A DNA stretch of 34,232 bases, taken from an uncultured Muribaculum sp. GTDB taxonomy: Bacteria; Bacteroidota; Bacteroidia; Bacteroidales; Muribaculaceae. The DNA is taken from positions 81,869 to 116,100 of the forward strand of contig CAJUMZ010000009.1 in the NCBI GenBank assembly GCA_910587665.1, in the 5' to 3' direction. Of this stretch, positions 6,748 to 14,959 are shown piece by piece. The translations under genes and the position numbers were made by a program. Numbering within the stretch: position 1 is the first letter of the stretch; each line of letters opens with the position of its first letter. Below the pieces are notes generated by a model that worked only from the letters and a program-made list of their open reading frames with translations, did not search any database and was not told where the DNA came from.

Positions 6748-7482
6748 TCAGAACCAGCCGCCACTTTCCCTTATCTCGATTTCTTCTTCACCATTGCCAT
6801 GACAACGACGGCATATTCCGGGATGGCGTGAGCATTTTCGGCATAGCGAGGGATCGATGAATCCGTCACCGTCACAGAATGGACAGAGTCCCGTACCGTC
6901 ACACAAAGTGCATGTCACCGACCCGTCACCCCCACCGAACAACGCACCAAGCATGCTGCCCAGACCATCTCCGGCAATACGATTGGGATCTATCCGGGTA
7001 TTACTATCGTCAATATCAAGAGTTTTCTCCACCATAACAGGATTTTTAGAAGTCATATCCAGTATCGATACCTGGATTTTTATGTCAAGATCAGTAACCT
7101 TGCTGTTCAAGGTCAATCCTGTCCAATTATATGGGAACGCAAATGCCACTTTTCCGGTATATGACGCCGATGTAGGAGTAAAAGCATAGATTGCGTTACA
7201 TGCGCCGTTGCGATCCTCCATCATGGAGCCGTTGACTATCGGTTCTACCATACAAAAAAGCCTTTTACCACGTAGCCCTTGAACAGAAACATTTACATAG
7301 CCTTTAATGCACATGCCCGAATGTTCCAGAATGAGATCGTCACCAAGGCGGAAGAAAAGTTCATCAAGCCCGACATTGTCAACAGTTGCCGAGTTCACAG
7401 CCACTGACGCGGCATTACCTGTAGCACAAGTCAAAGCCAACAAAGCAGCCGCCACTGACAAGCGTATTTTTCTTATATCCAT
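6748..7482 (-). CDS. Exported protein with C-terminal DnaJ-like cysteine-rich zinc-binding domain
   Basis: A 244-residue protein. It has an N-terminal signal peptide (LSVAAALLALTCATGNAA, cleavage near residue 25) and a domain of about 130 residues with no family I recognise. A Gly-rich linker follows (LGSMLGALFGGGDG, about 174-187). The tail holds four CxxC pairs at C191/C194, C200/C203, C214/C217 and C224/C227, three of them followed by GxG-type turns (DGTG, DGDG, HGNG) as in the DnaJ zinc centre. Eight cysteines would bind two zinc ions. DnaJ itself is cytoplasmic, so this domain on an exported protein is unusual. It lies 12 bp after the WG-repeat gene on the same strand and is probably cotranscribed with it. 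Function unknown. Confidence 0.85.
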   Translation of the reverse strand: MDIRKIRLSVAAALLALTCATGNAASVAVNSATVDNVGLDELFFRLGDDLILEHSGMCIKGYVNVSVQGLRGKRLFCMVEPIVNGSMMEDRNGACNAIYAFTPTSASYTGKVAFAFPYNWTGLTLNSKVTDLDIKIQVSILDMTSKNPVMVEKTLDIDDSNTRIDPNRIAGDGLGSMLGALFGGGDGSVTCTLCDGTGLCPFCDGDGFIDPSLCRKCSRHPGICRRCHGNGEEEIEIRESGGWF

Positions 7483-7494
7483 TAATTGTATAGA

Positions 7495-9066
7495 TTAAAA
7501 TTCGTTTTCCTCAAACTTTATTACATAATTGAAGTTCTCGTCTACAAATCCATGTCCGGATTGACCATCATATCGGCTATAGCCATTGACAAACGGCTCA
7601 GACAAGGCATCCATCAACAGATCGCATGTATTAGGGTCAAGCATCCACCAATTGCGCCCCGGTCCTTCCTTTATATAAAGCTTTCCGTCAAGGACGCCCA
7701 CAGGAGTCGACCAAAACATAGGAATTCCCGGGCGAAACCATGCCTTTTTATTGAAAAACCGGTCAACCAGACAATAATGACCGTGCATCCCCTCAAAACC
7801 ATATCCGATAATCGCATGTCCGTCAAAAAACGGAGAGATATAGTTTTCGTTACCATCCTTTGCATGAATGGATATCGGTCCTCTTACCTTTTTACCGCTT
7901 TTGTCAATAAGGTAGGCGTCATCATTTACCGTCAGCACGCGAGCCATACCCGAATCAAAATCAGAGGGCATTATTGAAAATGACGCAGGGATGACTTCCC
8001 TGCCTGATTTATCAATAAATCCCCATTTACCATCGGCATAGAATTTAGCCATCCCGTCACTGAAATCCGTGATTGCCTGATATTTGGGCTTTATCACCAC
8101 ATTTCCTGCAGCATTGCGAAATCCCCACAGAATAGTCTGTGCCGCAGAGTCCCAGGCAGGAAAAGCAGTAAGCCCCTCTTTTTCCTCACGGGCAGCAACC
8201 TCCAAAACATTATCAAGGCTCACATTGCTTGAAGCAGGTATATTTATGGTCAGGTTGTCAAGTATATAATTGCCGTTAGTGTCGATGAATTTCACTGACT
8301 TACCTTTCCCAAACCCATTATCCAAGCCAATAGCCGCAATACCATTTACAAAATATGGCGATGCGAAAGCCGTATTAAATTCCTTTACGACATTTCCCTG
8401 CTTGTCACGAATCATGACATTCGGATTATTTTCCCTAAAGCCGGGGATCTCCAAGACACGCCCCTTATAGAATCGGGGCATCTTAGCATCGTCAGACTCA
8501 TGAACGTTAGAGTCAAACAACTTTTCCCCTCGCTCATTGATGTAAAACGACACCGACTTGCCATTATAATATGTGACATACGCCACCCCATCGTAAAAGT
8601 CACTGAAACTGGGCTTATCATCATCAATGACAAGATGAATTGTCGATGAAGTCTCCTTAGGCTCATGGTAGACACCTCTCAGATCGGTAAACGCAGAGCC
8701 AAATGTCGCGGCATGCACCATCCCAAGCCCCTCGGGCGTATTAAGGGAGTATTCATCAGGCATAGCAGATGACTCACGCCAGCTTGACACTTCCTTAACA
8801 TCATTTTTCTTATAGGATGAGCCTGAAGTCGCGTCATTAGTGACATTATCACCGACAGAGCGCCCCACACCATCTCGTTGCGAAGGTCCTTTATCGTTCG
8901 GAAGTCCAGGTAATCCGGTTATACCGGTAGCCTGCTCGATTTTTTCCTTCCCTTTCTTAATTTTTTCTTTAGCCTTTTCCTTCCATTTGTTGAACTGTGC
9001 ATCCGCCGGCGCAGGAGCGGCAATCATCAAGGCGCATGCGATGAATAAGATCTTTGACAATTTCAT
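7495..9066 (-). CDS. Exported WG-repeat protein
   Basis: A 523-residue protein from the ATG at 9066. An in-frame ATG 21 bp upstream would add MIINRDI before the signal peptide (KLSKILFIACALMIAAPAPA), so the shorter form is preferred. Directly after cleavage comes a strongly amphipathic, lysine-rich helix (NKWKEKAKEKIKKGKEKI). The rest has repeats of the WG type, clearest at about residue 345 (ADGKWGFIDKSGREVIPAS); another is near the C-terminus (GHGFVDENFNYVI). WG repeats are short beta-units of unknown ligand, frequent in exported Bacteroidales proteins. No promoter box of the usual kind is visible in the 50 bp before the gene; the nearest transcription signal upstream is the 6S-like RNA ending near 9116-9158. 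Confidence 0.85.
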   Translation of the reverse strand: MKLSKILFIACALMIAAPAPADAQFNKWKEKAKEKIKKGKEKIEQATGITGLPGLPNDKGPSQRDGVGRSVGDNVTNDATSGSSYKKNDVKEVSSWRESSAMPDEYSLNTPEGLGMVHAATFGSAFTDLRGVYHEPKETSSTIHLVIDDDKPSFSDFYDGVAYVTYYNGKSVSFYINERGEKLFDSNVHESDDAKMPRFYKGRVLEIPGFRENNPNVMIRDKQGNVVKEFNTAFASPYFVNGIAAIGLDNGFGKGKSVKFIDTNGNYILDNLTINIPASSNVSLDNVLEVAAREEKEGLTAFPAWDSAAQTILWGFRNAAGNVVIKPKYQAITDFSDGMAKFYADGKWGFIDKSGREVIPASFSIMPSDFDSGMARVLTVNDDAYLIDKSGKKVRGPISIHAKDGNENYISPFFDGHAIIGYGFEGMHGHYCLVDRFFNKKAWFRPGIPMFWSTPVGVLDGKLYIKEGPGRNWWMLDPNTCDLLMDALSEPFVNGYSRYDGQSGHGFVDENFNYVIKFEENEF

Positions 9067-9115
9067 GATGTCGCGGTTTATTATCAATGTCCCGCATTCC
9101 CGGTCGAGACGTAAT

Positions 9116-9134
9116 AAAAAAACACGAAGCGTGG
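9116..9134 (-). terminator. Possible terminator after the 6S-like RNA
   Basis: On the minus strand a short CACG/CGTG stem (9133-9130 with 9126-9123) is followed by seven T's (9122-9116). The stem is weak, so readthrough into the WG-repeat gene 50 bp further is possible. Confidence 0.5.
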
Positions 9135-9157
9135 GAATCTTACCTCTGCCCGTTCTC

Positions 9158-9339
9158 CCTTACAAGGCCTTCGCATTGCCCATCTCGAAAGAACGAGCAA
9201 CGCAGAACCCACGCAAATATGAACTGATATGACTCCGAATCGTGTTCACACACATTCCGGAGACTGCTGTCCATACCCAAGTGGCATCTACCGTTGCCCC
9301 ATTCCTGATCGAGATTAGAAGTTGCGAAGTTCTGTAAGG
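9158..9339 (-). ncRNA. ssrS: Probable 6S RNA
   Basis: The minus strand folds into one long, interrupted hairpin of about 182 nt, the size and shape of 6S RNA, which binds RNA polymerase holoenzyme. In plus coordinates the paired blocks are 9158-9164 with 9333-9339, 9169-9174 with 9324-9329, 9182-9188 with 9309-9315, and 9195-9202 with 9292-9299 (one G-U pair). Next comes an open central region (about 9203-9232 and 9263-9291), capped by an apical hairpin at 9233-9262. The large internal bubble is the feature 6S RNA uses to mimic an open promoter. A -7-like TATTCTTG lies on the minus strand at 9348-9341. I inferred the fold by eye; a covariance-model search would settle it. Confidence 0.72.
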
Positions 9340-9340
9340 T

Positions 9341-9348
9341 CAAGAATA
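9341..9348 (-). promoter_or_regulatory. Possible -7 box for the 6S-like RNA
   Basis: TATTCTTG on the minus strand differs from TAnnTTTG at one base and sits just before the 5' end of the long hairpin. No clear -33 box is seen. Confidence 0.35.
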
Positions 9349-9511
9349 AAGCGCGTGATAAACGCTTCTTAATAAATATGTATATTTCCTGCCCGCTATC
9401 CCGCCTCTACGGGTCCTGCGAGACATTCAACATCACAAAGATAATAAAATCAATGCAAAAGGAATGGCGAGCTCATCATGTTAACATTATTTAACTTATG
9501 GATGATTTTTG

Positions 9512-9593
9512 TTATTGTATTGCTTACAATAAGGCAGTTATGGATATTGTATCATCTACGATAACTATAAAGCATCAAAAACAATGCTTTATA
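9512..9593. promoter_or_regulatory. Candidate operator region upstream of the xylose regulator
   Basis: Two perfect AT-rich inverted repeats lie here: TTATTGTA / TACAATAA at 9512-9519 and 9525-9532, and TATAAAGCAT / ATGCTTTATA at 9566-9575 and 9584-9593. TATTGTAT also occurs as a direct repeat at 9513-9520 and 9545-9552, 32 bp apart or about three helical turns. They sit just upstream of the promoter of the regulator gene. Binding by the Nudix regulator is inferred from position only. Confidence 0.45.
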
Positions 9594-9607
9594 ACATATA
9601 AAATAGT

Positions 9608-9638
9608 ATTGGATTTACAGAAAGCATCGCTATATTTG
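9608..9638 (+). promoter_or_regulatory. Predicted promoter of the xylose operon
   Basis: ATTG at 9608-9611 and TATATTTG at 9631-9638 are 19 bp apart. The GTG start of the regulator is 31 bp downstream. Confidence 0.6.
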
Positions 9639-9669
9639 CATTGTTAAAAACACTTTTTACCAACCTACA

Positions 9670-10401
9670 GTGCAAGACAGTCATTCATATCCGCCGCTGG
9701 CAAACAACCACATCTCGGTCGACTGCGTGGTCATCGGGTTTGACGGAGAGCAGCTTAAACTGCTGCTCGTCAACCGCCATGGCGTGGAAGACGGCAAGGA
9801 ATATCATGACATGAAGCTTCCGGGAAGCCTAATCTATCAAGATGAGGACCTTGACGAGGCGGCAAAGCGCGTGTTACGGGAGCTGACCGGGCTTAAATCG
9901 GTCAACCTCATGCAGTTCAAGGCATTCGGCTCGAAGGATCGCACGCGCGACCCGCGGGACATCCATTGGCTTGAGCGCGCCCAAAAAGCTCATGTGGAGC
10001 GCATCGTCACCATCGGCTATCTCGCGTTGGTAAAGATCGACAAGGCGCTTGACAAGTCGCTTGACGAACACCAGTCATGCTGGGTGGCGCTTCCCGACAT
10101 CCGCGACCTTGCATTTGACCATAACCTTATAGTAAAAGAGGCAATCGAGTTTATACGGAGGGTAATCGACGTAAATCCGGCGGTAATGTTTGACCTGTTG
10201 CAACGTAAGTTCACCGCCGCTCAGCTCAGGACGCTCTACGAGGTGATCTACGACCGCGAGATAGACGTGAGAAACTTCCACAAGAAAATAGCGATGATGG
10301 ACTACGTCATCCCCCTTGAGGAGCGAGAGACAGGGGTGGCTCACAGGGCGGCGCGCTATTACAAGTTTGACCGAAAGATATACAACCAACACAGACGATA
10401 A
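9670..10401 (+). CDS. xylR: Nudix-domain (NrtR/AraR-type) transcriptional regulator of the xylose operon
   Basis: A 243-residue regulator with a GTG start at 9670. The N-terminal Nudix fold covers about residues 14-150. Its Nudix box at 52-75 is degenerate: where hydrolases have R-E-x-x-E-E it reads R-V-L-R-E-L, so two of three metal-binding glutamates are lost and hydrolysis is unlikely. The C-terminal winged helix (about 180-236) has the family pattern FTAAQLRTLYEVIYD, RNFHKKI and YYKFDRKIY. In this family the Nudix domain senses a sugar or nucleotide and the winged helix binds DNA. It heads a run with xylB (29-bp gap), xylA and xylE, so a xylose-responsive role is very likely. The symbol follows its role here; it is not related to the AraC-type XylR of E. 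coli. Confidence 0.88.
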   Translation: MQDSHSYPPLANNHISVDCVVIGFDGEQLKLLLVNRHGVEDGKEYHDMKLPGSLIYQDEDLDEAAKRVLRELTGLKSVNLMQFKAFGSKDRTRDPRDIHWLERAQKAHVERIVTIGYLALVKIDKALDKSLDEHQSCWVALPDIRDLAFDHNLIVKEAIEFIRRVIDVNPAVMFDLLQRKFTAAQLRTLYEVIYDREIDVRNFHKKIAMMDYVIPLEERETGVAHRAARYYKFDRKIYNQHRR

Positions 10402-10430
10402 TAAACTAATCATAAAGCAAAATAAACGCA

Positions 10431-11918
10431 ATGTATCTATTAGGCTACGACATAGGCAGTTCGTCGGTAAAGGCGAGCCTGGTAAACGCAGAGACAGGCA
10501 AATGTGTGTCGACAGCATTCTATCCCAAGGTAGAGGCTGAGATAATCTCCCACAAGCAGGGATGGGCGGAACAACGCCCCGACCAGTGGTGGGGACACCT
10601 TAAGCAGTCGACCGAGGCTATTCTAAAAGAATCGGGCGTCGACCCGAAAGATATCAAGGCGATCGGCATCTCCTACCAGATGCACGGGCTTGTATGTATC
10701 GACAAGGAGCGCAATGTGCTTCGCCCAGCGATTATCTGGTGTGACTCCCGCGGAGTGCCCTACGGAGAAAAGGCATTCAAGGAGATCGGCGAGGAAAAGT
10801 GCCTCAGCCACATCCTCAACTCGCCGGGCAACTTCACCGCCACCAAGCTTGCATGGGTGAAGGAGCACGAGCCGGAACTGTTTGAAAAGATCGACAAGAT
10901 ACTTCTTCCCGGCGACTATATCGCCATGAGACTCACTGACCGCGTGTGCACCACAATCTCCGGACTTTCCGAGGCAATGCTCTGGGACTTCAAGACCGGC
11001 GACGTAGCCGATTTCCTTCTTGAATATCTCGGCTTCAGCCGCGACATCATCCCCGAGATCGTGCCTACATTTGCCGTACAGGGCCATGTGACCGCAGAAG
11101 CCGCCGCCGACCTCGGCATCGCCGAAGGCACACCGGTGACCTACCGCGCAGGCGACCAGCCCAACAACGCGCTGTCGCTCAACGTGTTCAATCCGGGCGA
11201 AATCGCTTCTACCGCCGGCACTTCCGGTGTAGTATACGGCGTCAACGGCGAGGTAAACTATGACACCAAGTCGCGTGTCAACACCTTTGCCCACGTCAAC
11301 CACACTCCGGATCAGACCCGTCTCGGCATCATGGCATGCATAAGCGGCACCGGCATCCTCAACTCTTGGATGAAACGCAACGTGGCCCCCGAAGGCATCA
11401 GCTACGCCGAGATGAACGACCTCGCGGCAAAAGCCCCCATCGGAAGCGAAGGCGTGTCGATACTTCCTTTCGGCAACGGTGCTGAGCGAGTACTCCAGAA
11501 CCGCGAGATCGGGAGCTCGATCCACGGCATCAACTTCATCCGCCACGGCAAGCATCATCTTGTGCGCGCCGCCCAGGAAGGCATCGTATTCTCATTCCAA
11601 TACGGCATCGAGATAATGGAGCGCCTCGGCATGGAAGTAAAGAAAATCCACGCCGGACATGCCAATATGTTCCTCAGCCCGCTCTTCCGCGAGACCCTCG
11701 CCGGCATCAGCGGCGCCACCATAGAGCTGTATGACACCGACGGCTCGGTGGGCGCGGCAAAAGGCGCAGGTATCGGCGCAGGCATTTATGCCGACAACAA
11801 CGAGGCATTTGCCACACTCGACCGCATAGAGGTGATCGAGCCGGTAGCCGCCGACCGTCAGGCATATGTAGACGCCTACAACCTCTGGAAGGAGCGTCTT
11901 GAAATGTATCTCCACTGA
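10431..11918 (+). CDS. xylB: Xylulokinase
   Basis: A 495-residue FGGY-family carbohydrate kinase that phosphorylates D-xylulose to xylulose 5-phosphate with ATP in the cytoplasm. The N-terminal phosphate loop is DIGSSSVKA (residues 7-15). SYQMHGLVCID at 81-91 is typical of xylulokinases, and the catalytic aspartate is D242 in AGDQPNNALSLN. The C-terminal domain contains GNGAERV and DGSVGAAKGAGIGAG, the latter forming part of the ATP site. The length matches intact family members. It is placed between the regulator and xylA (56-bp gap to xylA), which fixes the substrate as xylulose. Confidence 0.95.
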   Translation: MYLLGYDIGSSSVKASLVNAETGKCVSTAFYPKVEAEIISHKQGWAEQRPDQWWGHLKQSTEAILKESGVDPKDIKAIGISYQMHGLVCIDKERNVLRPAIIWCDSRGVPYGEKAFKEIGEEKCLSHILNSPGNFTATKLAWVKEHEPELFEKIDKILLPGDYIAMRLTDRVCTTISGLSEAMLWDFKTGDVADFLLEYLGFSRDIIPEIVPTFAVQGHVTAEAAADLGIAEGTPVTYRAGDQPNNALSLNVFNPGEIASTAGTSGVVYGVNGEVNYDTKSRVNTFAHVNHTPDQTRLGIMACISGTGILNSWMKRNVAPEGISYAEMNDLAAKAPIGSEGVSILPFGNGAERVLQNREIGSSIHGINFIRHGKHHLVRAAQEGIVFSFQYGIEIMERLGMEVKKIHAGHANMFLSPLFRETLAGISGATIELYDTDGSVGAAKGAGIGAGIYADNNEAFATLDRIEVIEPVAADRQAYVDAYNLWKERLEMYLH

Positions 11919-11974
11919 TAACAACGACAGAAACAATCCAAATATATTAACCAAAACTTTAAAACAAATAAACA

Positions 11975-13294
11975 ATGGCAACAAAAGAGTATTTTCCCGG
12001 TATCGGCAAAATCAAGTTTGAAGGCAAGGACAGCAAGAATCCCATGGCTTTCCACTACTATGATCCTGAAAAGGTAGTTCTCGGCAAGAAGATGAAAGAC
12101 TGGTTGAAGTTTGCTATGGCATGGTGGCACACTCTCTGCGCAGAAGGTGGCGACCAGTTTGGCGGCACAACCAAGAAATTCCCCTGGAACGAAGGCACCG
12201 ACGCCGTTACCATCGCAAAGCAGAAGGCTGACGCAGGCTTCGAGTTCATGCAGAAGATGGGTATCGAATATTTCTGCTTCCATGATATCGACCTCGTAAG
12301 CGAAGGCAACTCTATCGAGGAATATGAGCACAACCTCAAGGAAATCGTAGACTATCTCAAGGTTAAGATGGCAGAGACCGGCATCAAGAACCTTTGGGGT
12401 ACAGCCAATGTATTCGGTCACGCCCGCTACATGAACGGCGCAGCCACCAACCCCGACTTTGACGTAGTTGCCCGCGCAGCCGTTCAGATCAAGAACGCCA
12501 TCGACGCAACTATCGCCCTCGGCGGTACCAACTATGTGTTCTGGGGCGGCCGTGAAGGTTACATGTCACTCCTCAACACCGACCAGAAGCGTGAGAAAGA
12601 GCACCTGGCCATGATGCTCCGTCTTGCTCGCGACTACGCCCGTTCAAAAGGCTTCACCGGCACATTCCTTATCGAGCCGAAGCCCATGGAACCCTCAAAG
12701 CATCAGTATGACGTGGACACCGAGACAGTGATCGGCTTCCTCAAGGCTCACGATCTTGACAAGGACTTCAAGGTAAACATCGAGGTAAACCACGCAACCC
12801 TTGCCGGTCACACATTCGAGCATGAGCTCGCAGTGGCTGTAGACAACCACATGCTCGGCTCTATCGACGCTAACCGCGGTGACTACCAGAACGGCTGGGA
12901 TACCGACCAGTTCCCCATCGACAACTACGAGCTTACCCAGGCTATGATGCAGATCATCCGCAACGGCGGACTCGGCAACGGCGGTACCAACTTCGACGCC
13001 AAGACCCGTCGTAACTCTACCGACCTCGAAGATATCTTCATCGCCCACATCTCCGGTATGGATGCAATGGCACGCGCTCTTGAAAACGCAGCCGCTATCC
13101 TCGAGGAGTCACCCTACAAGAAGATGCTCGCAGAGCGTTACGCTTCATTTGACGGCGGCAAGGGTAAGGAATTTGAAAACGGAGCCCTCAACCTCGAGCA
13201 GGTTTACGAATACGCCAAGGCTAACGGCGAGCCCAAGCAGACCAGCGGCAAGCAGGAGCTCTACGAGGCAATCGTTGCACTTTACAGCTGTTAA
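11975..13294 (+). CDS. xylA: Xylose isomerase (class II)
   Basis: A 439-residue TIM-barrel enzyme that converts D-xylose to D-xylulose with two divalent metal ions. All key residues can be placed: H103 and D106 in FHDIDLVSEG, E234 in EPKPMEP, E270 and H273 in EVNHATLAGHTFEHE, D298 in SIDANRGD, D309 and D311 in GWDTDQF, and D341 in NFDAKTRR. The numbering runs two ahead of the E. coli enzyme. The length and the insertion pattern are those of the long class II form. Codon use is strongly biased towards a few codons, suggesting high expression. A stable hairpin follows at 13332-13370 before the transporter gene. Confidence 0.97.
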   Translation: MATKEYFPGIGKIKFEGKDSKNPMAFHYYDPEKVVLGKKMKDWLKFAMAWWHTLCAEGGDQFGGTTKKFPWNEGTDAVTIAKQKADAGFEFMQKMGIEYFCFHDIDLVSEGNSIEEYEHNLKEIVDYLKVKMAETGIKNLWGTANVFGHARYMNGAATNPDFDVVARAAVQIKNAIDATIALGGTNYVFWGGREGYMSLLNTDQKREKEHLAMMLRLARDYARSKGFTGTFLIEPKPMEPSKHQYDVDTETVIGFLKAHDLDKDFKVNIEVNHATLAGHTFEHELAVAVDNHMLGSIDANRGDYQNGWDTDQFPIDNYELTQAMMQIIRNGGLGNGGTNFDAKTRRNSTDLEDIFIAHISGMDAMARALENAAAILEESPYKKMLAERYASFDGGKGKEFENGALNLEQVYEYAKANGEPKQTSGKQELYEAIVALYSC

Positions 13295-13331
13295 GCGATA
13301 GCCTGTGGCTATTTAGACAACTGACCTATCT

Positions 13332-13370
13332 ACACTATGACGAAGCCCGCAGAGGGCTTTGTCATAGTGT
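13332..13370 (+). terminator. Strong 17-bp hairpin between xylA and xylE
   Basis: Positions 13332-13348 pair with 13354-13370 (one G-T pair) around a 5-nt GCAGA loop. No U-run follows and the xylE start is only 26 bp away. It is better read as a partial terminator or an mRNA-stabilising structure that lowers xylE expression relative to xylA. Confidence 0.6.
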
Positions 13371-13395
13371 TGTATTATCACATTTCTAAAATATC

Positions 13396-14886
13396 ATGAA
13401 TATGGAATACCCTGAAAAAGGAAGTAAAGCCTATCTATTCTCGATAGTGCTCGTGGCTGTGCTCGGCGGACTCCTCTTCGGTTACGACACCGCAGTCATT
13501 TCGGGAGCCGAGAAAGGACTCCAGGCATTTTTCTTAGGAGCAAAAGACTTCGTATACACCGACGTGATCCACGGAATCACATCATCGAGCGCACTGCTCG
13601 GCTGCATCATCGGTAGCGCACTGTCAGGCATCTGCGCCACCAAATTAGGCAGAAAAAAATCACTCATTCTCGCAGGTATCTTCTTCTTCCTGTCGGCACT
13701 CGGATCATATTATCCCGAATTTATGTTCTTCGAGAAGGGCAAACCGTCAATGAGCCTTCTCTACGCATTTAACTTTTACCGTATACTCGGTGGTGTCGGT
13801 GTAGGACTTGCCTCGGCAATCTGCCCGATGTACATCGCCGAGGTCGCCCCCTCCAACATCCGAGGCACCCTTGTGTCCTGGAATCAGTTTGCCATAATCT
13901 TCGGACAGCTCGTCGTATACTTCGTCAACTTCCTTATCCTCGGCGACCACACCAATCCGATTATCGAAAAGACCGCCGAAAACATCTATATCGTAGTGTC
14001 AGGGTCCGACGCATGGACCATCATGACAGGCTGGCGCTACATGTTTGGCAGCGAGGCATTCGTAGCAGGCGCATTTACCCTTCTTGTATGCCTTGTGCCG
14101 GAATCACCACGCTATCTCGCCCTTATCGGCAAGGATGAGACAGCACTCGGCGTACTCTCTCGCATCAACGGTGTCAAGAAAGCCCGCGAAATCCTTAGTG
14201 AGATCAAGTCGACCGTCGACGTCAAGAGCGAGCGCCTCTTCTCATTCGGCGTCATGGTAATCTTCGTCGGCATCATGCTCTCTGTATTCCAACAGGCAGT
14301 CGGCATCAACGCCGTGCTCTACTACGCACCGCGCATATTCGAGTCAATGAACATGGGCAACCCGATGGTACAGACAATCATCATGGGTATCGTAAATATC
14401 AGCTTCACCCTTGTGGCAATATTTACCGTGGAGAAATTCGGTCGCAAGCCGCTCCTCATCTGGGGTTCTATAGGCATGGCTATCGGCGCACTCGGTGTAG
14501 CCCTATCCAACCTTGTCGACGGAGTGGCACCGATAATCCCGGTACTCAGTATCATGGTATACTCGGCATCGTTCATGTTCTCATGGGGACCTATCTGCTG
14601 GGTGCTCATCGCCGAAATCTTCCCCAACACCATCCGTGGCGCGGCAGTGGCGATAGCCGTTGCTTTCCAGTGGATATTCAACTTCATCGTATCAAGCACA
14701 TTCGTGCCTATGTACAACATGGAGCTTGGCGATATGGGCGCACGATTCGGTCACATGTTTGCCTACGCCCTCTATGGCGTAATCTGCGTGATCGCGGCAA
14801 TCTTCGTCTACAAGCTTGTGCCTGAGACCAAGGGCAAGACCCTCGAAGACATGACCGCCCTCTGGCGCAACCGAAGCAAAAAATAA
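13396..14886 (+). CDS. xylE: D-xylose:proton symporter (MFS sugar porter)
   Basis: A 496-residue inner-membrane transporter with 12 expected membrane segments. Family motifs in order: LFGYDTAVISGAEKG (residues 27-41), LGRKKS (84-89), RILGGVGVGLASAICP (129-144), SWNQFAIIFGQLVVY (161-175, matching the sugar-contacting glutamine of E. coli XylE), PESPRYL, QQAVGINAVLYYAPRIF from residue 299, FGRKPLL, and PETKGKTLEDM near the end. A loop of about 20 residues after segment 3 (PEFMFFEKGKPSM) is also seen in XylE-type proteins. A second ATG two codons later is possible. It is the last gene of the xylose operon, separated from xylA by 101 bp holding a hairpin. Confidence 0.93.
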   Translation: MNMEYPEKGSKAYLFSIVLVAVLGGLLFGYDTAVISGAEKGLQAFFLGAKDFVYTDVIHGITSSSALLGCIIGSALSGICATKLGRKKSLILAGIFFFLSALGSYYPEFMFFEKGKPSMSLLYAFNFYRILGGVGVGLASAICPMYIAEVAPSNIRGTLVSWNQFAIIFGQLVVYFVNFLILGDHTNPIIEKTAENIYIVVSGSDAWTIMTGWRYMFGSEAFVAGAFTLLVCLVPESPRYLALIGKDETALGVLSRINGVKKAREILSEIKSTVDVKSERLFSFGVMVIFVGIMLSVFQQAVGINAVLYYAPRIFESMNMGNPMVQTIIMGIVNISFTLVAIFTVEKFGRKPLLIWGSIGMAIGALGVALSNLVDGVAPIIPVLSIMVYSASFMFSWGPICWVLIAEIFPNTIRGAAVAIAVAFQWIFNFIVSSTFVPMYNMELGDMGARFGHMFAYALYGVICVIAAIFVYKLVPETKGKTLEDMTALWRNRSKK

Positions 14887-14906
14887 AGATCAATTACTCC
14901 TATCAT

Positions 14907-14934
14907 AAAAAAGCCCGGTTACCCGGGCTTTTTT
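14907..14934. terminator. Bidirectional terminator between xylE and tamL
   Basis: A6-GCCCGG / CCGGGC-T6 around a TTAC loop: a 12-bp perfect stem with T-runs on both strands. It lies between convergent genes and serves the xylose operon from one side and the tam operon from the other. Confidence 0.9.
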
Positions 14935-14959
14935 CATATATAAGAAATAATATAACATA

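Noticed and set aside
9263..9300. GCCACTTGG on the minus strand suggesting a cobalamin riboswitch
   Set aside because: The other conserved cobalamin blocks are missing, and the segment fits the central region of the 6S-like fold.
9140..9343. 67-codon minus-strand frame
   Set aside because: It coincides with the structured 6S-like RNA, and the pairing pattern explains the sequence better than a peptide.
10623..11558. 311-codon minus-strand frame opposite xylB
   Set aside because: Antisense to a complete xylulokinase, with composition typical of a reverse-strand shadow.
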